Positions 14,882-23,230 of a stretch of DNA of 64,000 nt are shown one piece after another. Source of the DNA: an uncultured Mycobacteriaceae bacterium (GTDB taxonomy: Bacteria > Actinomycetota > Actinomycetes > Mycobacteriales > Mycobacteriaceae); assembly GCA_902826815.1 (NCBI GenBank), contig CADEGF010000003.1:1-64000 (forward strand). Direction: 5' to 3'. The stretch's first letter is position 1. Each line of letters begins with the position of its first letter. A program made the position numbers and the translations under genes. Below the pieces are notes generated by a model. The model saw only the letters and a list, made by a program, of their open reading frames with translations, did no database searches and had not been told where the DNA came from.

Positions 14882-15286
14882 ATGAGCGGTGAAGCCGACG
14901 ACCAAGCCGTTGATGAGCTGCATCAGTACGCCTTTGAGATGAAGCCGCAGATTCGAGCGGACGGCGACGCGTGGACGGCGTCGTATCCCGGTTCGGATTG
15001 GTCGGTGTCAGGCTCAAGCCGTGACGAAGCCCTCCAACGGCTGGGCGAAGAATTCGTTCGCAAGCAGAAGTCAGGCGATGACCCACTCGGCTACGCCGAC
15101 GACGTCTACCGTCGACACTTGCGCGAGCCGATCGATGGCATCTATGCCGTCGACAACGAGCTGTACCGCCAGTTGATCGACGCCCCGCCAGAAGAGCGCG
15201 AACGCGCGGTCCGAGAAGCGGAGCGGAGACGGCGACTAGGGCAGGAATACACGCTGGCCGACTATCGGCGCGAGTCCGCTGACTAG
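14882..15286 (+). CDS. Unrecognised small acidic protein, partner of the upstream gene
   Basis: The 134-residue protein begins at an ATG with AGGAGGAG 2-3 nt farther upstream than usual. It is very rich in Asp, Glu and Arg. The first part (QIRADGDAWTASYPGSDWSV, then SRDEALQRLGEEFVRK) loosely resembles the HicB-type strand-helix fold. The C-terminal half is a charged helix (PPEERERAVREAERRRRLG). It is 29 bp downstream of the helical protein gene and in the same direction, so co-transcription is likely. An immunity, antitoxin or chaperone role for the upstream product is a guess from size, charge and position. Confidence 0.6.
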   Translation: MSGEADDQAVDELHQYAFEMKPQIRADGDAWTASYPGSDWSVSGSSRDEALQRLGEEFVRKQKSGDDPLGYADDVYRRHLREPIDGIYAVDNELYRQLIDAPPEERERAVREAERRRRLGQEYTLADYRRESAD

Positions 15287-15307
15287 GACGGCGGCGCTGT
15301 CTCGCGG

Positions 15308-15721
15308 TCAGCCGTTCGGGCAGCTCGTCGTCGGGAGGAACAGCGACCAGCACCATCCCGGCGGAAGTGGCGGCGTCAGGTTCGGCGGCGGTGGCGGAGG
15401 CGCAGGCGGTGCCTCGCCCTCGAAGATGTTGTGAGCCACGTTGCCCTGCCCGCTATAGACGTACCAGTAGGTGTGGCAGACACTCTCGTCCCAGACCACC
15501 GGGTAGACACGGATGTTGCCGGTTTGCACCGGCGGGTCCCCCGGGCACCAATGGCATGGACCCTCCGGGCTGTTCTCCGGGCATCCGGGCCAGGCACTCA
15601 TCGGCAGTGGGGCAATGGGCCGGGCCTGGGCGGTGCCCCCGGCGAGCCCTAGTCCGGCCATCGCGACGCCTGCCGACAACACGGCCCCGGCGATCATTCG
15701 TCTGCGCTTGTTGATGCTCAT
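15308..15721 (-). CDS. Secreted proline-rich protein with WCPGDP motif (paralogue 2)
   Basis: The 137-residue protein starts with MSINKRRRMIAGAVLSAGVA and a signal peptide ending near AQA. The mature part has CPENSPEGPCHWCPGDPP, WDESVCHTYWYVYSGQGNV and a proline run (PPAPPPPPPNLTPPLPP), closing with two further Cys. This matches the framework of the protein encoded at 11536-11982, so the two are paralogues about 3.3 kb apart on the same strand. Both have the same 14-bp motif upstream. An exported, disulfide-bonded envelope-associated protein is likely; the role is unknown. Confidence 0.8.
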   Translation of the reverse strand: MSINKRRRMIAGAVLSAGVAMAGLGLAGGTAQARPIAPLPMSAWPGCPENSPEGPCHWCPGDPPVQTGNIRVYPVVWDESVCHTYWYVYSGQGNVAHNIFEGEAPPAPPPPPPNLTPPLPPGWCWSLFLPTTSCPNG

Positions 15722-15845
15722 CTCGATGTTCCTTCGCTCGTCCCCGAACGCTGTACTTGCTATGTCGTCTCAGGCGACGTTGTTGTGACCAAATTGCGGC
15801 TCGTCGGGTTGACGAGCGTTGCGGCAAGTACACAAGCGCAGGATC

Positions 15846-15859
15846 GCTACCGATCCCAA
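15846..15859 (-). promoter_or_regulatory. Second copy of the 14-bp upstream motif
   Basis: TTGGGATCGGTAGC on the minus strand is identical to the motif at 12050-12063. It lies about 125 bp upstream of the second WCPGDP-protein gene, between that gene and the end of hrpA. Confidence 0.45.
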
Positions 15860-15871
15860 CAAATCAGTCGG

Positions 15872-18800
15872 TCATCCGCCGCTTGCGACGGCGTCGATCG
15901 CCCGGTAGATCCGCTGCTCGCTGACCGGGCGCGGCGTCCCCAGCTGCTGAGCCCACAGGCTGACCCGCAGTTCCTCGATCTGCCAGGCGATGTCGCGGAC
16001 TTCCGCGGACGCCCGCCGGGCGCTCGGCAGCGCCCGCACCAGTTCGTCGTAGGCGTCTTCGACCGCGTGCACCTGTTGCATGCGCTGCCGGTCGGCCTCG
16101 ACTCCGTGCGGCAACCGGCCGAGACGGCGTTCGATGGCGGTCAGGTAGCGGGCGAGATCGCCGAGATGGCTTCGGCCGGTGGCGGTCACGAATCCGGGTG
16201 TCAGAAGACGGTCCAGTTGTGCGCGGATGTCGTCGACGGCATCGGCTTGCCTGGCCGACGGTTGACCGGGCAGCAGCAGCTGCACCTCGTGTACCGCGGC
16301 GAGCACCTTGGCGACGCGGCCGACGATGTCCACCGTCGTCGCGGCGATCTTCGCCGACACCTGGTCGCGTAGCTTCGCGAAATCTCCTCTGGTCCAGACT
16401 GGTCCGGGCATCAGCGCGTCCGTCGCCGCGTCGGCGCAGTCCTCCAGCAGCGCGGGCAGAGACCCGTCGGGGTTGGTGCGCAGAGTCAGGCGCGTCCGGG
16501 TGTCCAGCTGCCGCTCCGCCTGCTTGACGGGCGAGGCCACACTGAGCCGCAGTAGCCGGCGGACGCCGGGCCGCATAGCGCGATCCTGTTCGACAGATGT
16601 CGCAAACACCCGCACATCGACGGTGTCGCCCGTGTCGACGAACGCGGGGTGCCCGCGAACGGCGCGTCCGTCAACCGTTCGCTCGACGGTCCGCGGAAGT
16701 TCGTCGAGATCGTCTGGCCAGCTGCGTAACCCGGTTCGTTCCAGCTCGCCGCCGACCGCATCCGTGACGGCGCTCTGAGCCGTCGTCGCCAGCTTCTCCT
16801 GCAGATCGGTGAGGTCCTTGCCCCTGGCGACCTCTGAGCCGTCGGCGGACTCAACAGAGAACGTCACGCGCAGATGCGGCGGCAACTTGTCCAGGTCGAA
16901 GGCGTCGATTGGCACCAGAACGCCAGACGCCCTGCGCAATTCGCGCTGCAGCCCCTCAAGCAACGGCTCGGCGGCCGGATCGATGCCTGCCATCACCGCG
17001 CGCGCTGTGTCGGGGGCGGGAACGAAGTTGCGGCGCAGGTTCTTCGGCAGCGAGCGGATGAGCTCGGTGACCAGCTCCTCGCGCAGCGCGGGCACCTGCC
17101 AGGCGAACTCGTCGCCCCCGAGACGTGCGAGCACGTCGATCGGAACGTGCACGGTCACGCCGTCGTCGACGGCACCGGGCTCGAATCGGTACGTCAGGGG
17201 TAGCTCGGCACCGCCCGTCTGCCAGGAGTCGGGTCGGTCGGCGCCCGCCGTGTCGCCGATGCGCAGCAGGTCGTCTCGGGTGAACGTCAACAGGTCCGGT
17301 GTCTTGTGACGCTGCTTCTTCCACCATGCGTCGAAATGTTTTGCGGAGACTGCATCTTCAGGAATGCGGCTGTCATACAACGCATAGACATCGTCATCGT
17401 CGACCAGCAGATCGCGTCGTCGGGCGCGCTCCTCCAACTCTTCCAGCTCCGCACGTAGCCGCGCATTGTCGCGGAAGAAGTGGTGCCGGGTCTGCCACTC
17501 CCCCTCGACCAGCGCGTGGCGGATGAACAGCTCGCGGGCCAGAGGCGGATCGATTTGCGCGTAGTTCACCCGGCGTCGCGTCACCAGCGGCAGTCCGTAC
17601 AGCGTCACCCGCTCGTATGCCATCACGGCCCCGCGCGCAGCGTCCCAGTGCGGCTCGCTGTACGTGCGCTGCACCAAATGGGTCGCGACGCGCTCGACTT
17701 CCTCCGGCGTAATCCGCGCGGCGGTTCGGCCGTAGAGCCTGCTGGTCTCGACGAGGTCGGCGACGACGATCCAGCGCGGCGGGCGTTTCGTGAGTACCGA
17801 ACCGGGCGCGAGCACGAACTTCGAATTCCGCGCACCCTGAAATTCGCGGGAATCGCCCTCGCGTATACCGACGTGCGATAAAAGCCCGGCGGTTACCGCC
17901 GCATGGACGCGTGCAGCGTCGGCCGGTTCGTCCTGCTCCCGGATGCCCATATCGCGGGCGATGCTGCGCAATTGTCCGGTCAGGTCCTGCCACTCGCGGA
18001 TCCGCAGATAGTGCAGGAACTCCTCGCGGCACATCCGTCGAAACGAGTTGCCGGAGCGCTCCTTTCGCTGCTCACGCAGATAGCGCCACAGGTTCAGGTA
18101 CGACAGGAAATCGGAGTTCTCGTCAGCGAAGCGGGCGTGCTTCTGGCGGGCCGCCTCCTCCTTGTCCGCAGGCCGCTCACGCGGATCCGGGATCGCAAGC
18201 GCGGCCGCCACCACGAGAATTTCTCGCACGCAGTTCTCGGCCTCGGCCGCAAGGATCATGCGGCCCAGACGCGGGTCGACGGGCAACTGCGCGAGCCTGC
18301 GCCCCAGCGGGGTGATTACGCCGTCGCCGTCGAAGGCGCCGAGTTCCTGCAGCAGCTGTACCCCGTCGCGAACGCTGCGCTGCTCCGGTGGGTCGAGGAA
18401 CGGGAAGCTCGCCATATCACCGAGCGCCAGCGCCGCCATCTGCAGGATCACGGCGGCGAGGTTCGTCCGAAGGATCTCGGGATCGGTATACCGCGGGCGG
18501 GACGCGAAGTCGTCCTCGGAGTAGAGCCGGATGCACACGCCGGGCGCGACGCGTCCGGAGCGGCCCGCACGCTGTGCGGCGGAGGCCTGCGAAATCGGCT
18601 CGATCGGCAACCGCTGAACCTTCGTCCTGCGGCTGTAGCGGGAGATTCGGGCGGTGCCGGGGTCGACGACGTAGCGGATGCCCGGCACGGTCAGCGACGT
18701 CTCCGCGACGTTGGTGGCGAGCACGACCCGGCGACCGGTGTGCGGTGCGAAGACTCGCTGCTGCTCGGCCGTCGGCAGCCGTGCGTAGAGCGGCAACACC

Positions 18801-19771
18801 TCGGTGTTCTTCAGATGGCGCAAAGCGTCTGCGGTGTCGCGGATCTCACGCTCACCGGACAGAAAGACGAGGACGTCGCCAGGCGGTTCATGCTCCAGCT
18901 CGTCGATGGCGTCGATGATCGCTTCGGTCTGATCGCGCATCTCGGTGCGCACCACTTCGTGGTCCGGATCGTCGGGATCGTCGTCGTTTGATGACGCGAC
19001 GGGCACTTCCAATGGGCGGTACCGGATCTCGACGGGATAGGTGCGGCCCGAGACTTCGACGATCGGCGCGTCGCCGAAGTGTGCTGCGAAACGCTCCGGT
19101 TCGATCGTCGCCGACGTGACGATCACCTTGAGGTCGGGCCTGCGGGGCAGCAGCTCGCGCAGATAGCCGAGCAGGAAGTCGACGTTGAGGCTGCGCTCGT
19201 GGGCCTCGTCGAGGATGAGGGTGTCATAGCGCAGCAGCCGCCGGTCGCGCTGGATCTCGGCGAGCAGGATGCCGTCGGTCATCAGTTTGATCAGCGTGCG
19301 GTCGCTGACCTGATCGGTGAACCGCACGGTGTAGCCGACGGTCTCGCCCAGCGGTGTGCCGAGTTCGTCGGCGATGCGCTGGCCGACGGTGCGGGCCGCC
19401 AACCGGCGCGGCTGGGTGTGCCCGATGGTGCCACGGATGCCCCGGCCGATGTCGAGGCAGATCTTGGGCAGCTGGGTCGTCTTACCCGATCCGGTCTCAC
19501 CGGCGACTACGACGACCTGGTGTGCGCGTATCGCGCCGGCGATCTCGTGCCGAAGCTCGCTGACGGGAAGGTCGGGGTACGTGATCGCAGGCAGCCCGGC
19601 CTGCCGGGTGGCGACAAGCGCTTCGGCCGCGACCACCTGTTCGGAGAGCCGCTGCAAGTTCTCGGGCTGTGCGCCGCGGAGGTTCTTCAACCGTCTGCCC
19701 AGCCGTGCGGCGTCGCGAACGGTCAGACCATCGAGCCGCTTACGCAGGTCGACGACGGACGGTTCGGCCAC
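15872..19771 (-). CDS. hrpA: ATP-dependent RNA helicase HrpA (DEAH box)
   Basis: At about 1,300 residues this is the full length of bacterial HrpA. Walker A GETGSGKTT lies near residue 92 and DEAH near 188 (LILDEAHERSLNVDF). SATIEPERF is motif III, and QRAGRSGRVAPGVCIRLY is motif VI, followed by winged-helix, ratchet and OB parts and a long C-terminal DUF3418-type region. HrpA is a 3'-5' helicase; in E. coli it rescues collided ribosomes. The frame opens at GTG 19807, but GTG 19771 (VAEPSVVDLRKRL) is preferred because it fits homologue starts and avoids the upstream STAS remnant. It is transcribed away from the LLM oxidoreductase gene on the same strand. Confidence 0.92.
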   Translation of the reverse strand: MAEPSVVDLRKRLDGLTVRDAARLGRRLKNLRGAQPENLQRLSEQVVAAEALVATRQAGLPAITYPDLPVSELRHEIAGAIRAHQVVVVAGETGSGKTTQLPKICLDIGRGIRGTIGHTQPRRLAARTVGQRIADELGTPLGETVGYTVRFTDQVSDRTLIKLMTDGILLAEIQRDRRLLRYDTLILDEAHERSLNVDFLLGYLRELLPRRPDLKVIVTSATIEPERFAAHFGDAPIVEVSGRTYPVEIRYRPLEVPVASSNDDDPDDPDHEVVRTEMRDQTEAIIDAIDELEHEPPGDVLVFLSGEREIRDTADALRHLKNTEVLPLYARLPTAEQQRVFAPHTGRRVVLATNVAETSLTVPGIRYVVDPGTARISRYSRRTKVQRLPIEPISQASAAQRAGRSGRVAPGVCIRLYSEDDFASRPRYTDPEILRTNLAAVILQMAALALGDMASFPFLDPPEQRSVRDGVQLLQELGAFDGDGVITPLGRRLAQLPVDPRLGRMILAAEAENCVREILVVAAALAIPDPRERPADKEEAARQKHARFADENSDFLSYLNLWRYLREQRKERSGNSFRRMCREEFLHYLRIREWQDLTGQLRSIARDMGIREQDEPADAARVHAAVTAGLLSHVGIREGDSREFQGARNSKFVLAPGSVLTKRPPRWIVVADLVETSRLYGRTAARITPEEVERVATHLVQRTYSEPHWDAARGAVMAYERVTLYGLPLVTRRRVNYAQIDPPLARELFIRHALVEGEWQTRHHFFRDNARLRAELEELEERARRRDLLVDDDDVYALYDSRIPEDAVSAKHFDAWWKKQRHKTPDLLTFTRDDLLRIGDTAGADRPDSWQTGGAELPLTYRFEPGAVDDGVTVHVPIDVLARLGGDEFAWQVPALREELVTELIRSLPKNLRRNFVPAPDTARAVMAGIDPAAEPLLEGLQRELRRASGVLVPIDAFDLDKLPPHLRVTFSVESADGSEVARGKDLTDLQEKLATTAQSAVTDAVGGELERTGLRSWPDDLDELPRTVERTVDGRAVRGHPAFVDTGDTVDVRVFATSVEQDRAMRPGVRRLLRLSVASPVKQAERQLDTRTRLTLRTNPDGSLPALLEDCADAATDALMPGPVWTRGDFAKLRDQVSAKIAATTVDIVGRVAKVLAAVHEVQLLLPGQPSARQADAVDDIRAQLDRLLTPGFVTATGRSHLGDLARYLTAIERRLGRLPHGVEADRQRMQQVHAVEDAYDELVRALPSARRASAEVRDIAWQIEELRVSLWAQQLGTPRPVSEQRIYRAIDAVASGG

Positions 19772-19788
19772 CGGAGAAACGATAGGCG

Positions 19789-20010
19789 CTACCCGCCCGC
19801 CGCCCACTCCTTGGCCTGCTCGAGCTCGTCGAGCCCGAACATGGCGAGCTCACCGGGCACCATCCACGCCATCGCGTGCACGGCATGGCCGATCCACTCC
19901 TTGTCGGAGACGGTCGCGATCCGCTTGAACGCCGAATGGTGCTCCAGCATCAGGCCGAGACCCATCGTGAGGTCTTCGGCCAGCCCGCCTGGACTATGGC
20001 TTCCATTATC
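19789..20010 (-). pseudogene. SpoIIAA/STAS-like protein, N-terminally truncated
   Basis: The minus strand between the LLM gene and hrpA encodes GGLAEDLTMGLGLMLEHHSA, then FKRIATVSDKEWIGHAVHAM and MVPGELAMFGLDELEQAKEW. This is the C-terminal half of the SpoIIAA-like STAS family (pattern xKRIAVVTDxxWxxHA, WMxPGExxxF). The first half, about 60 residues, is missing; the frame opens inside the end of the LLM gene with no good start codon. It is a truncated relic, unless a short product starts at the internal ATG near 19966. Confidence 0.6.
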
Positions 20011-20032
20011 GGCGAGCCCGCACCCAGACGGG

Positions 20033-20914
20033 CTAGTTCTGCCGCGGCGTCATCTCCGCGACAAAGGTTTCGAGGAAGTCGTTGGTGCCGATACCCCCGG
20101 CAGGCCTGATGACGAACTTCGTCAGGCCCGCCTCGATGTATTCGTCGAGCATGCGGTGCAAGGTCGGCCAATTGCTCGCGACGAGCTCCGTCGGATCGAG
20201 ATCGGGTCGTCGTTTTCGAATGGCCGCGAGGACCGGGGCGGGCAATTCACCGTCACCGACGGCGAGGTTGATTCCGTAGTGGTCGGGCTCGATCTCACGG
20301 CCCGCTTGCCCTGCAGCCGCGATGATCGCTTTGCGCGCCCGGCCCGCCTCGGCAGGAGTCAGAAAGCTGCCCAACCAGCCGTCGCCGAGGGCGCCGATGC
20401 GACGGAACGCGGCTTCCGTCGCTCCACCGATCCAGATATCCAGCGGCGGAGACGGTTTCGGGAACACCTGCACGTTTCTGACGGTGAAGAATTCGCCCGC
20501 GAAGTCGACGTTGTCGTCGCGCAGCGCGATTCGCAACAGCTTCAGCGACTCGTCGAAGACGGCTGCACGCTCACCGTCGGGCACCACGAAGAGGTCGCGC
20601 TCGACAGGCAACGCCGACCGCAGGCCGAAGACGGGCAGCACGCGTTTGGGTGCGAGCGCGGACAGCGACGCCAGCTGCTTGGCGACCAACACCGGGTGAC
20701 GGCCAGGCAGCACCGCCACAGAGGTGCCCACCTTCATTCGCGTCGTGCGCGCGAGCGTGTACGCCATCCCGACGAACGGGTCGACCAGATCCGAGTAGAC
20801 CAGCTCGGAGAACCAGAGCGAGTCGACATGCGCTGCCTCGAGGTAATCGACGATCTCGGCGAGCTGCTCGGGACCGCGGTCCGCCCCGAGCCCGACTCCG
20901 AAACGGATCTTCAC
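20033..20914 (-). CDS. LLM-class F420-dependent oxidoreductase
   Basis: The 293-residue protein begins MKIRFGVGLGADRGPEQLAE and contains VDSLWFSELVYSDLVDPFVG, RTTRMKVGTSVAVLPGRHPV and PLDIWIGGATEAAFRRIG, the ordered blocks of the luciferase-like TIM-barrel family, in the subgroup annotated as F420-dependent in mycobacteria. Members use reduced F420 to reduce or oxidise varied substrates. No partner gene is adjacent, so the substrate is open. It precedes the STAS remnant and hrpA on the same strand. Confidence 0.85.
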   Translation of the reverse strand: MKIRFGVGLGADRGPEQLAEIVDYLEAAHVDSLWFSELVYSDLVDPFVGMAYTLARTTRMKVGTSVAVLPGRHPVLVAKQLASLSALAPKRVLPVFGLRSALPVERDLFVVPDGERAAVFDESLKLLRIALRDDNVDFAGEFFTVRNVQVFPKPSPPLDIWIGGATEAAFRRIGALGDGWLGSFLTPAEAGRARKAIIAAAGQAGREIEPDHYGINLAVGDGELPAPVLAAIRKRRPDLDPTELVASNWPTLHRMLDEYIEAGLTKFVIRPAGGIGTNDFLETFVAEMTPRQN

Positions 20915-21070
20915 ACGCGCCTCCTCGGCTCAAGGGTGTACCCACATCGCAACACGCGATGGGCGCCGTTTGTGCCGAAGGCGTGCCTCTACTGCTGCGG
21001 GATGCCCGTGTACTCCGGGTTCGGCGGTACCGCCAGCGCGATGCCGAGCGCAGATTCTTATGCCGACGAA

Positions 21071-21076
21071 TACGCT
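21071..21076 (+). promoter_or_regulatory. Possible -10 box of the MOSC gene
   Basis: TACGCT fits TANNNT and lies 6 nt before the GTG at 21083, as in leaderless actinobacterial promoters. It is the main reason for choosing this start. Confidence 0.35.
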
Positions 21077-21082
21077 GTGTCC

Positions 21083-21751
21083 GTGGGATCTGTGTTGTCG
21101 GTGAACCTCGCACGCGTCCGTCCGAACCCCGATGCGCCGTCGAGGCGGACCGGTATTGACAAGGCGCCTGCTGATGACGAGGTCATGGTGCGCGCGCCGG
21201 GCCCGATGCGAAGTGGTCTCGGCAGCGGCCTGGTCGGTGACACCATCGGTAACCAGAAGCTTCACGGCGGCGACGACCAAGCCGTCTATGCCTATGCGCG
21301 CGAAGACCTCGACCGCTGGGAAGCCGAACTCGCCCGTCCGCTGATCAACGGCATGTTCGGCGAGAACCTCACCACGTATGGAATCGACGTCACCGAGGCA
21401 CGAATCGGCGACCGCTGGCGTATCGGGAGCGACGGGCCGCTGCTGGAGGTCTCCGCGCCCCGCACTCCATGCCGTACCTTCTCGGCATTCCTGCAACTGG
21501 ACAACTGGATCAAGACGTTTACCCACGCGGCGAAACCCGGCGCGTATCTTCGGGTCGTCTCACCTGGCCCGGTGCGCGCAGGAGACGCGATATCAATCGA
21601 GTACCGCCCCGACCACGATGTGACGATCGGCCTGGTATTCCGCGCCAAGATGTCGGAGCCGGATCTGCTGCCGCACTTGTTGACGGCCGACGCGCTCTCA
21701 TCTGAACTCAAGGCCTACGCGCGTCGCCGTATCGGCGCGAACGAAGCCTGA
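21083..21751 (+). CDS. MOSC-domain protein
   Basis: From the GTG at 21083 the protein has 222 residues: VGSVLSVNLARVRPNPDAPS, DTIGNQKLHGGDDQAVYAYA, INGMFGENLTTYGIDVTEAR and the Cys-containing SAPRTPCRTFSAF. These are the YiiM-type MOSC blocks, with the conserved cysteine that binds sulfur or molybdopterin-type ligands. An upstream in-frame ATG at 21041 is possible. YiiM-like proteins reduce N-hydroxylated compounds in E. coli using the molybdenum cofactor. The gene is followed by a strong hairpin. Confidence 0.85.
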   Translation: MGSVLSVNLARVRPNPDAPSRRTGIDKAPADDEVMVRAPGPMRSGLGSGLVGDTIGNQKLHGGDDQAVYAYAREDLDRWEAELARPLINGMFGENLTTYGIDVTEARIGDRWRIGSDGPLLEVSAPRTPCRTFSAFLQLDNWIKTFTHAAKPGAYLRVVSPGPVRAGDAISIEYRPDHDVTIGLVFRAKMSEPDLLPHLLTADALSSELKAYARRRIGANEA

Positions 21752-21756
21752 CGACC

Positions 21757-21794
21757 AAGGTGCCCGGTCGACGATGAATCCGACCGGGCGCCTT
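21757..21794. terminator. Bidirectional hairpin terminator
   Basis: AAGGTGCCCGGTCG (21757-21770) pairs with CGACCGGGCGCCTT (21781-21794) as a 14-bp stem with one T-G wobble and a 10-nt loop. It begins 6 bp after the MOSC stop codon and lies 20 bp from the stop of the convergent small secreted-protein gene, so it probably terminates both. It has no U-tract, which is usual in mycobacteria. Confidence 0.75.
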
Positions 21795-21814
21795 ATGGTT
21801 TGCGTCATCTGTGA

Positions 21815-22054
21815 TCAGCGGCAGCCGCACTCATCGCAATGCATGCCGCCGCCGCAGTGCGATGCCTTCGCGAAATTCGGACCACTGCCGAGCTGATCCT
21901 GGCCGCTGAACGGGCGACTGTGTGACGCCGCCGCGGCAGCAGGATTGGACGCATCCGTTGCCGCCGAAGCCGGTGCCGCGAACGCCATCACAGGTGCTGC
22001 GGCGATGGCCGCCCCTGCGAAGATGCCTGCGGCGAACCTCTTGATATCGGTCAT
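21815..22054 (-). CDS. Small secreted Cys/His-rich peptide
   Basis: The 79-residue product has a signal peptide (FAAGIFAGAAIAAAPVMAFA, then APASA), a low-complexity Ala/Ser stretch and the tail HCGGGMHCDECGCR. The ATG has a strong GAGGAG ribosome-binding site. The mature peptide is about 45 residues, with four Cys and two His packed into the last 14, which suggests metal binding or a disulfide knot. I do not recognise the family. It is convergent with the MOSC gene and divergent from the Ddn-like reductase. Confidence 0.72.
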   Translation of the reverse strand: MTDIKRFAAGIFAGAAIAAAPVMAFAAPASAATDASNPAAAAASHSRPFSGQDQLGSGPNFAKASHCGGGMHCDECGCR

Positions 22055-22210
22055 GATTTCTTCTCCTCAATCGTAGACAGGGCGCGTTGCCTGGTTTGGT
22101 GTAATGCCCTGTCTGCGTTGAAAGTACGTATATCGCACCGACGGTTCCCGGTTGTGCGGGTAACCGGGACTAAAGCGTGTTCCGCTGCTTTTGCGCGTTA
22201 AGCTCAAGCC

Positions 22211-22678
22211 ATGTTCCGCGACGTCATCAGCGCCGTTCAGCGGTGGAACTACCGCGGCGGGCGGCCCAGTGTGACGGCGCGTGTCTGCAATCGGCTCAGC
22301 GCGATCGCGTTCGCGGCGGGCATCGGTCCGAGTCACGCTGCCACGCTCGAAGTTCGAGGCCACAAAACCGGCCGGCTGATCTCGCTTCCCGTCGTCGTCG
22401 CCGACTACCAGGGTGGTCGGTACCTGGTGGCCATGCTCGGTCAGAAGACCAAGTGGGCGCGCAACCTACGCGCCGACGAACATGCCGTTCTGCTCATGCG
22501 GAGAAGACGCGAGGAGGTCGCGTTGGTCGAGGACATCTCGAGCGACCGCGCTGCGGTCTTGCGCCGGTATCTGGAGCTCGCTCCCGGTGCCCGCCCGTTC
22601 TTTCCCATCGACCGCCATGCGCCCGTGGCCGCATTCGAACGGATTGTCGACGACTACCCCGTCTTTCGGGTTGTCTGA
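22211..22678 (+). CDS. Ddn-like F420-dependent nitroreductase-family protein
   Basis: The 155-residue protein has LEVRGHKTGRLISLPVVVAD, GGRYLVAMLGQKTKWARNLR and a short basic C-terminal half, matching the deazaflavin-dependent nitroreductase family (split-barrel fold). The GRLxSLPV and WxRNLxA blocks line the F420 pocket in this family. Mycobacterial members reduce quinones and activate nitroimidazoles; which reaction applies here is unknown. Its 3' end overlaps the convergent DUF4383 gene by 25 bp. Confidence 0.83.
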   Translation: MFRDVISAVQRWNYRGGRPSVTARVCNRLSAIAFAAGIGPSHAATLEVRGHKTGRLISLPVVVADYQGGRYLVAMLGQKTKWARNLRADEHAVLLMRRRREEVALVEDISSDRAAVLRRYLELAPGARPFFPIDRHAPVAAFERIVDDYPVFRVV

Positions 22679-23109
22679 TCGACCGTGCGAAGATCGGCGA
22701 GCGAATTTTTCAGGCCGCCGTCGAGCCGGATCTGTATCAGCGCAACGGCGATCATCACCGCCGAGGTCACCAGGTGAACCACCGCGTCTGTGATGTTGTT
22801 GGGAAACGCGAAGATGTAGGCGACCTGGTTGGAGAAGAACGCCCAGATGCCGGGCAACGCTCCCCCGACGGCGGCGATCAGCAGATAGAGCACCGACCAC
22901 GACTTTCGCAGGGCGAACACCACTCCCGGCGCGAACAACGCGAAACCGGCGACGGCGTGCCAGCCGTTGTAGTCCATTCCCATCACGACTGCGGTCGGCG
23001 CGTCAGGACCTGTCGCAAAGCTTGGTTCGAGGATGAACCCGATGATCGACTGAATGAGGTGAAACGCGGCGATGATCAGCAGTGCGATCTGGGCGAAACT
23101 CCACTTCAT
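22654..23109 (-). CDS. DUF4383-type membrane protein
   Basis: The 151-residue protein has four hydrophobic segments (IALLIIAAFHLIQSIIGFIL; WHAVAGFALFAPGVVFAL; VLYLLIAAVGGALPGIW; VVHLVTSAVMIAVALIQI) and matches the DUF4383 family of small actinobacterial membrane proteins. GGAGGTG precedes the ATG at 23109. The open frame extends upstream to 23568, but that part is GC-rich noise. The function is unknown. Confidence 0.78.
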   Translation of the reverse strand: MKWSFAQIALLIIAAFHLIQSIIGFILEPSFATGPDAPTAVVMGMDYNGWHAVAGFALFAPGVVFALRKSWSVLYLLIAAVGGALPGIWAFFSNQVAYIFAFPNNITDAVVHLVTSAVMIAVALIQIRLDGGLKNSLADLRTVDQTTRKTG

Positions 23110-23230
23110 GGGCACCTCCGGATGCCTTATCGGTAGTGCTACGGCGAATACTACGCTCGGTAGTAGACATTGCCAATATCCACATCGGAATTCGGGCTCA
23201 CCGTCCTGATCGAGGCGATATGCATCCGGC

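Noticed and set aside
17903-18991. Plus-strand open frame of about 362 codons inside hrpA
   Set aside because: Antisense to a secure helicase gene, no ribosome-binding site and no recognisable motif.
19079-21751. Very long plus-strand open frame of about 890 codons
   Set aside because: Its first two thirds run antisense to hrpA and the LLM oxidoreductase gene with no protein-family pattern. Only the last 223 codons (from 21083) encode a real MOSC protein.
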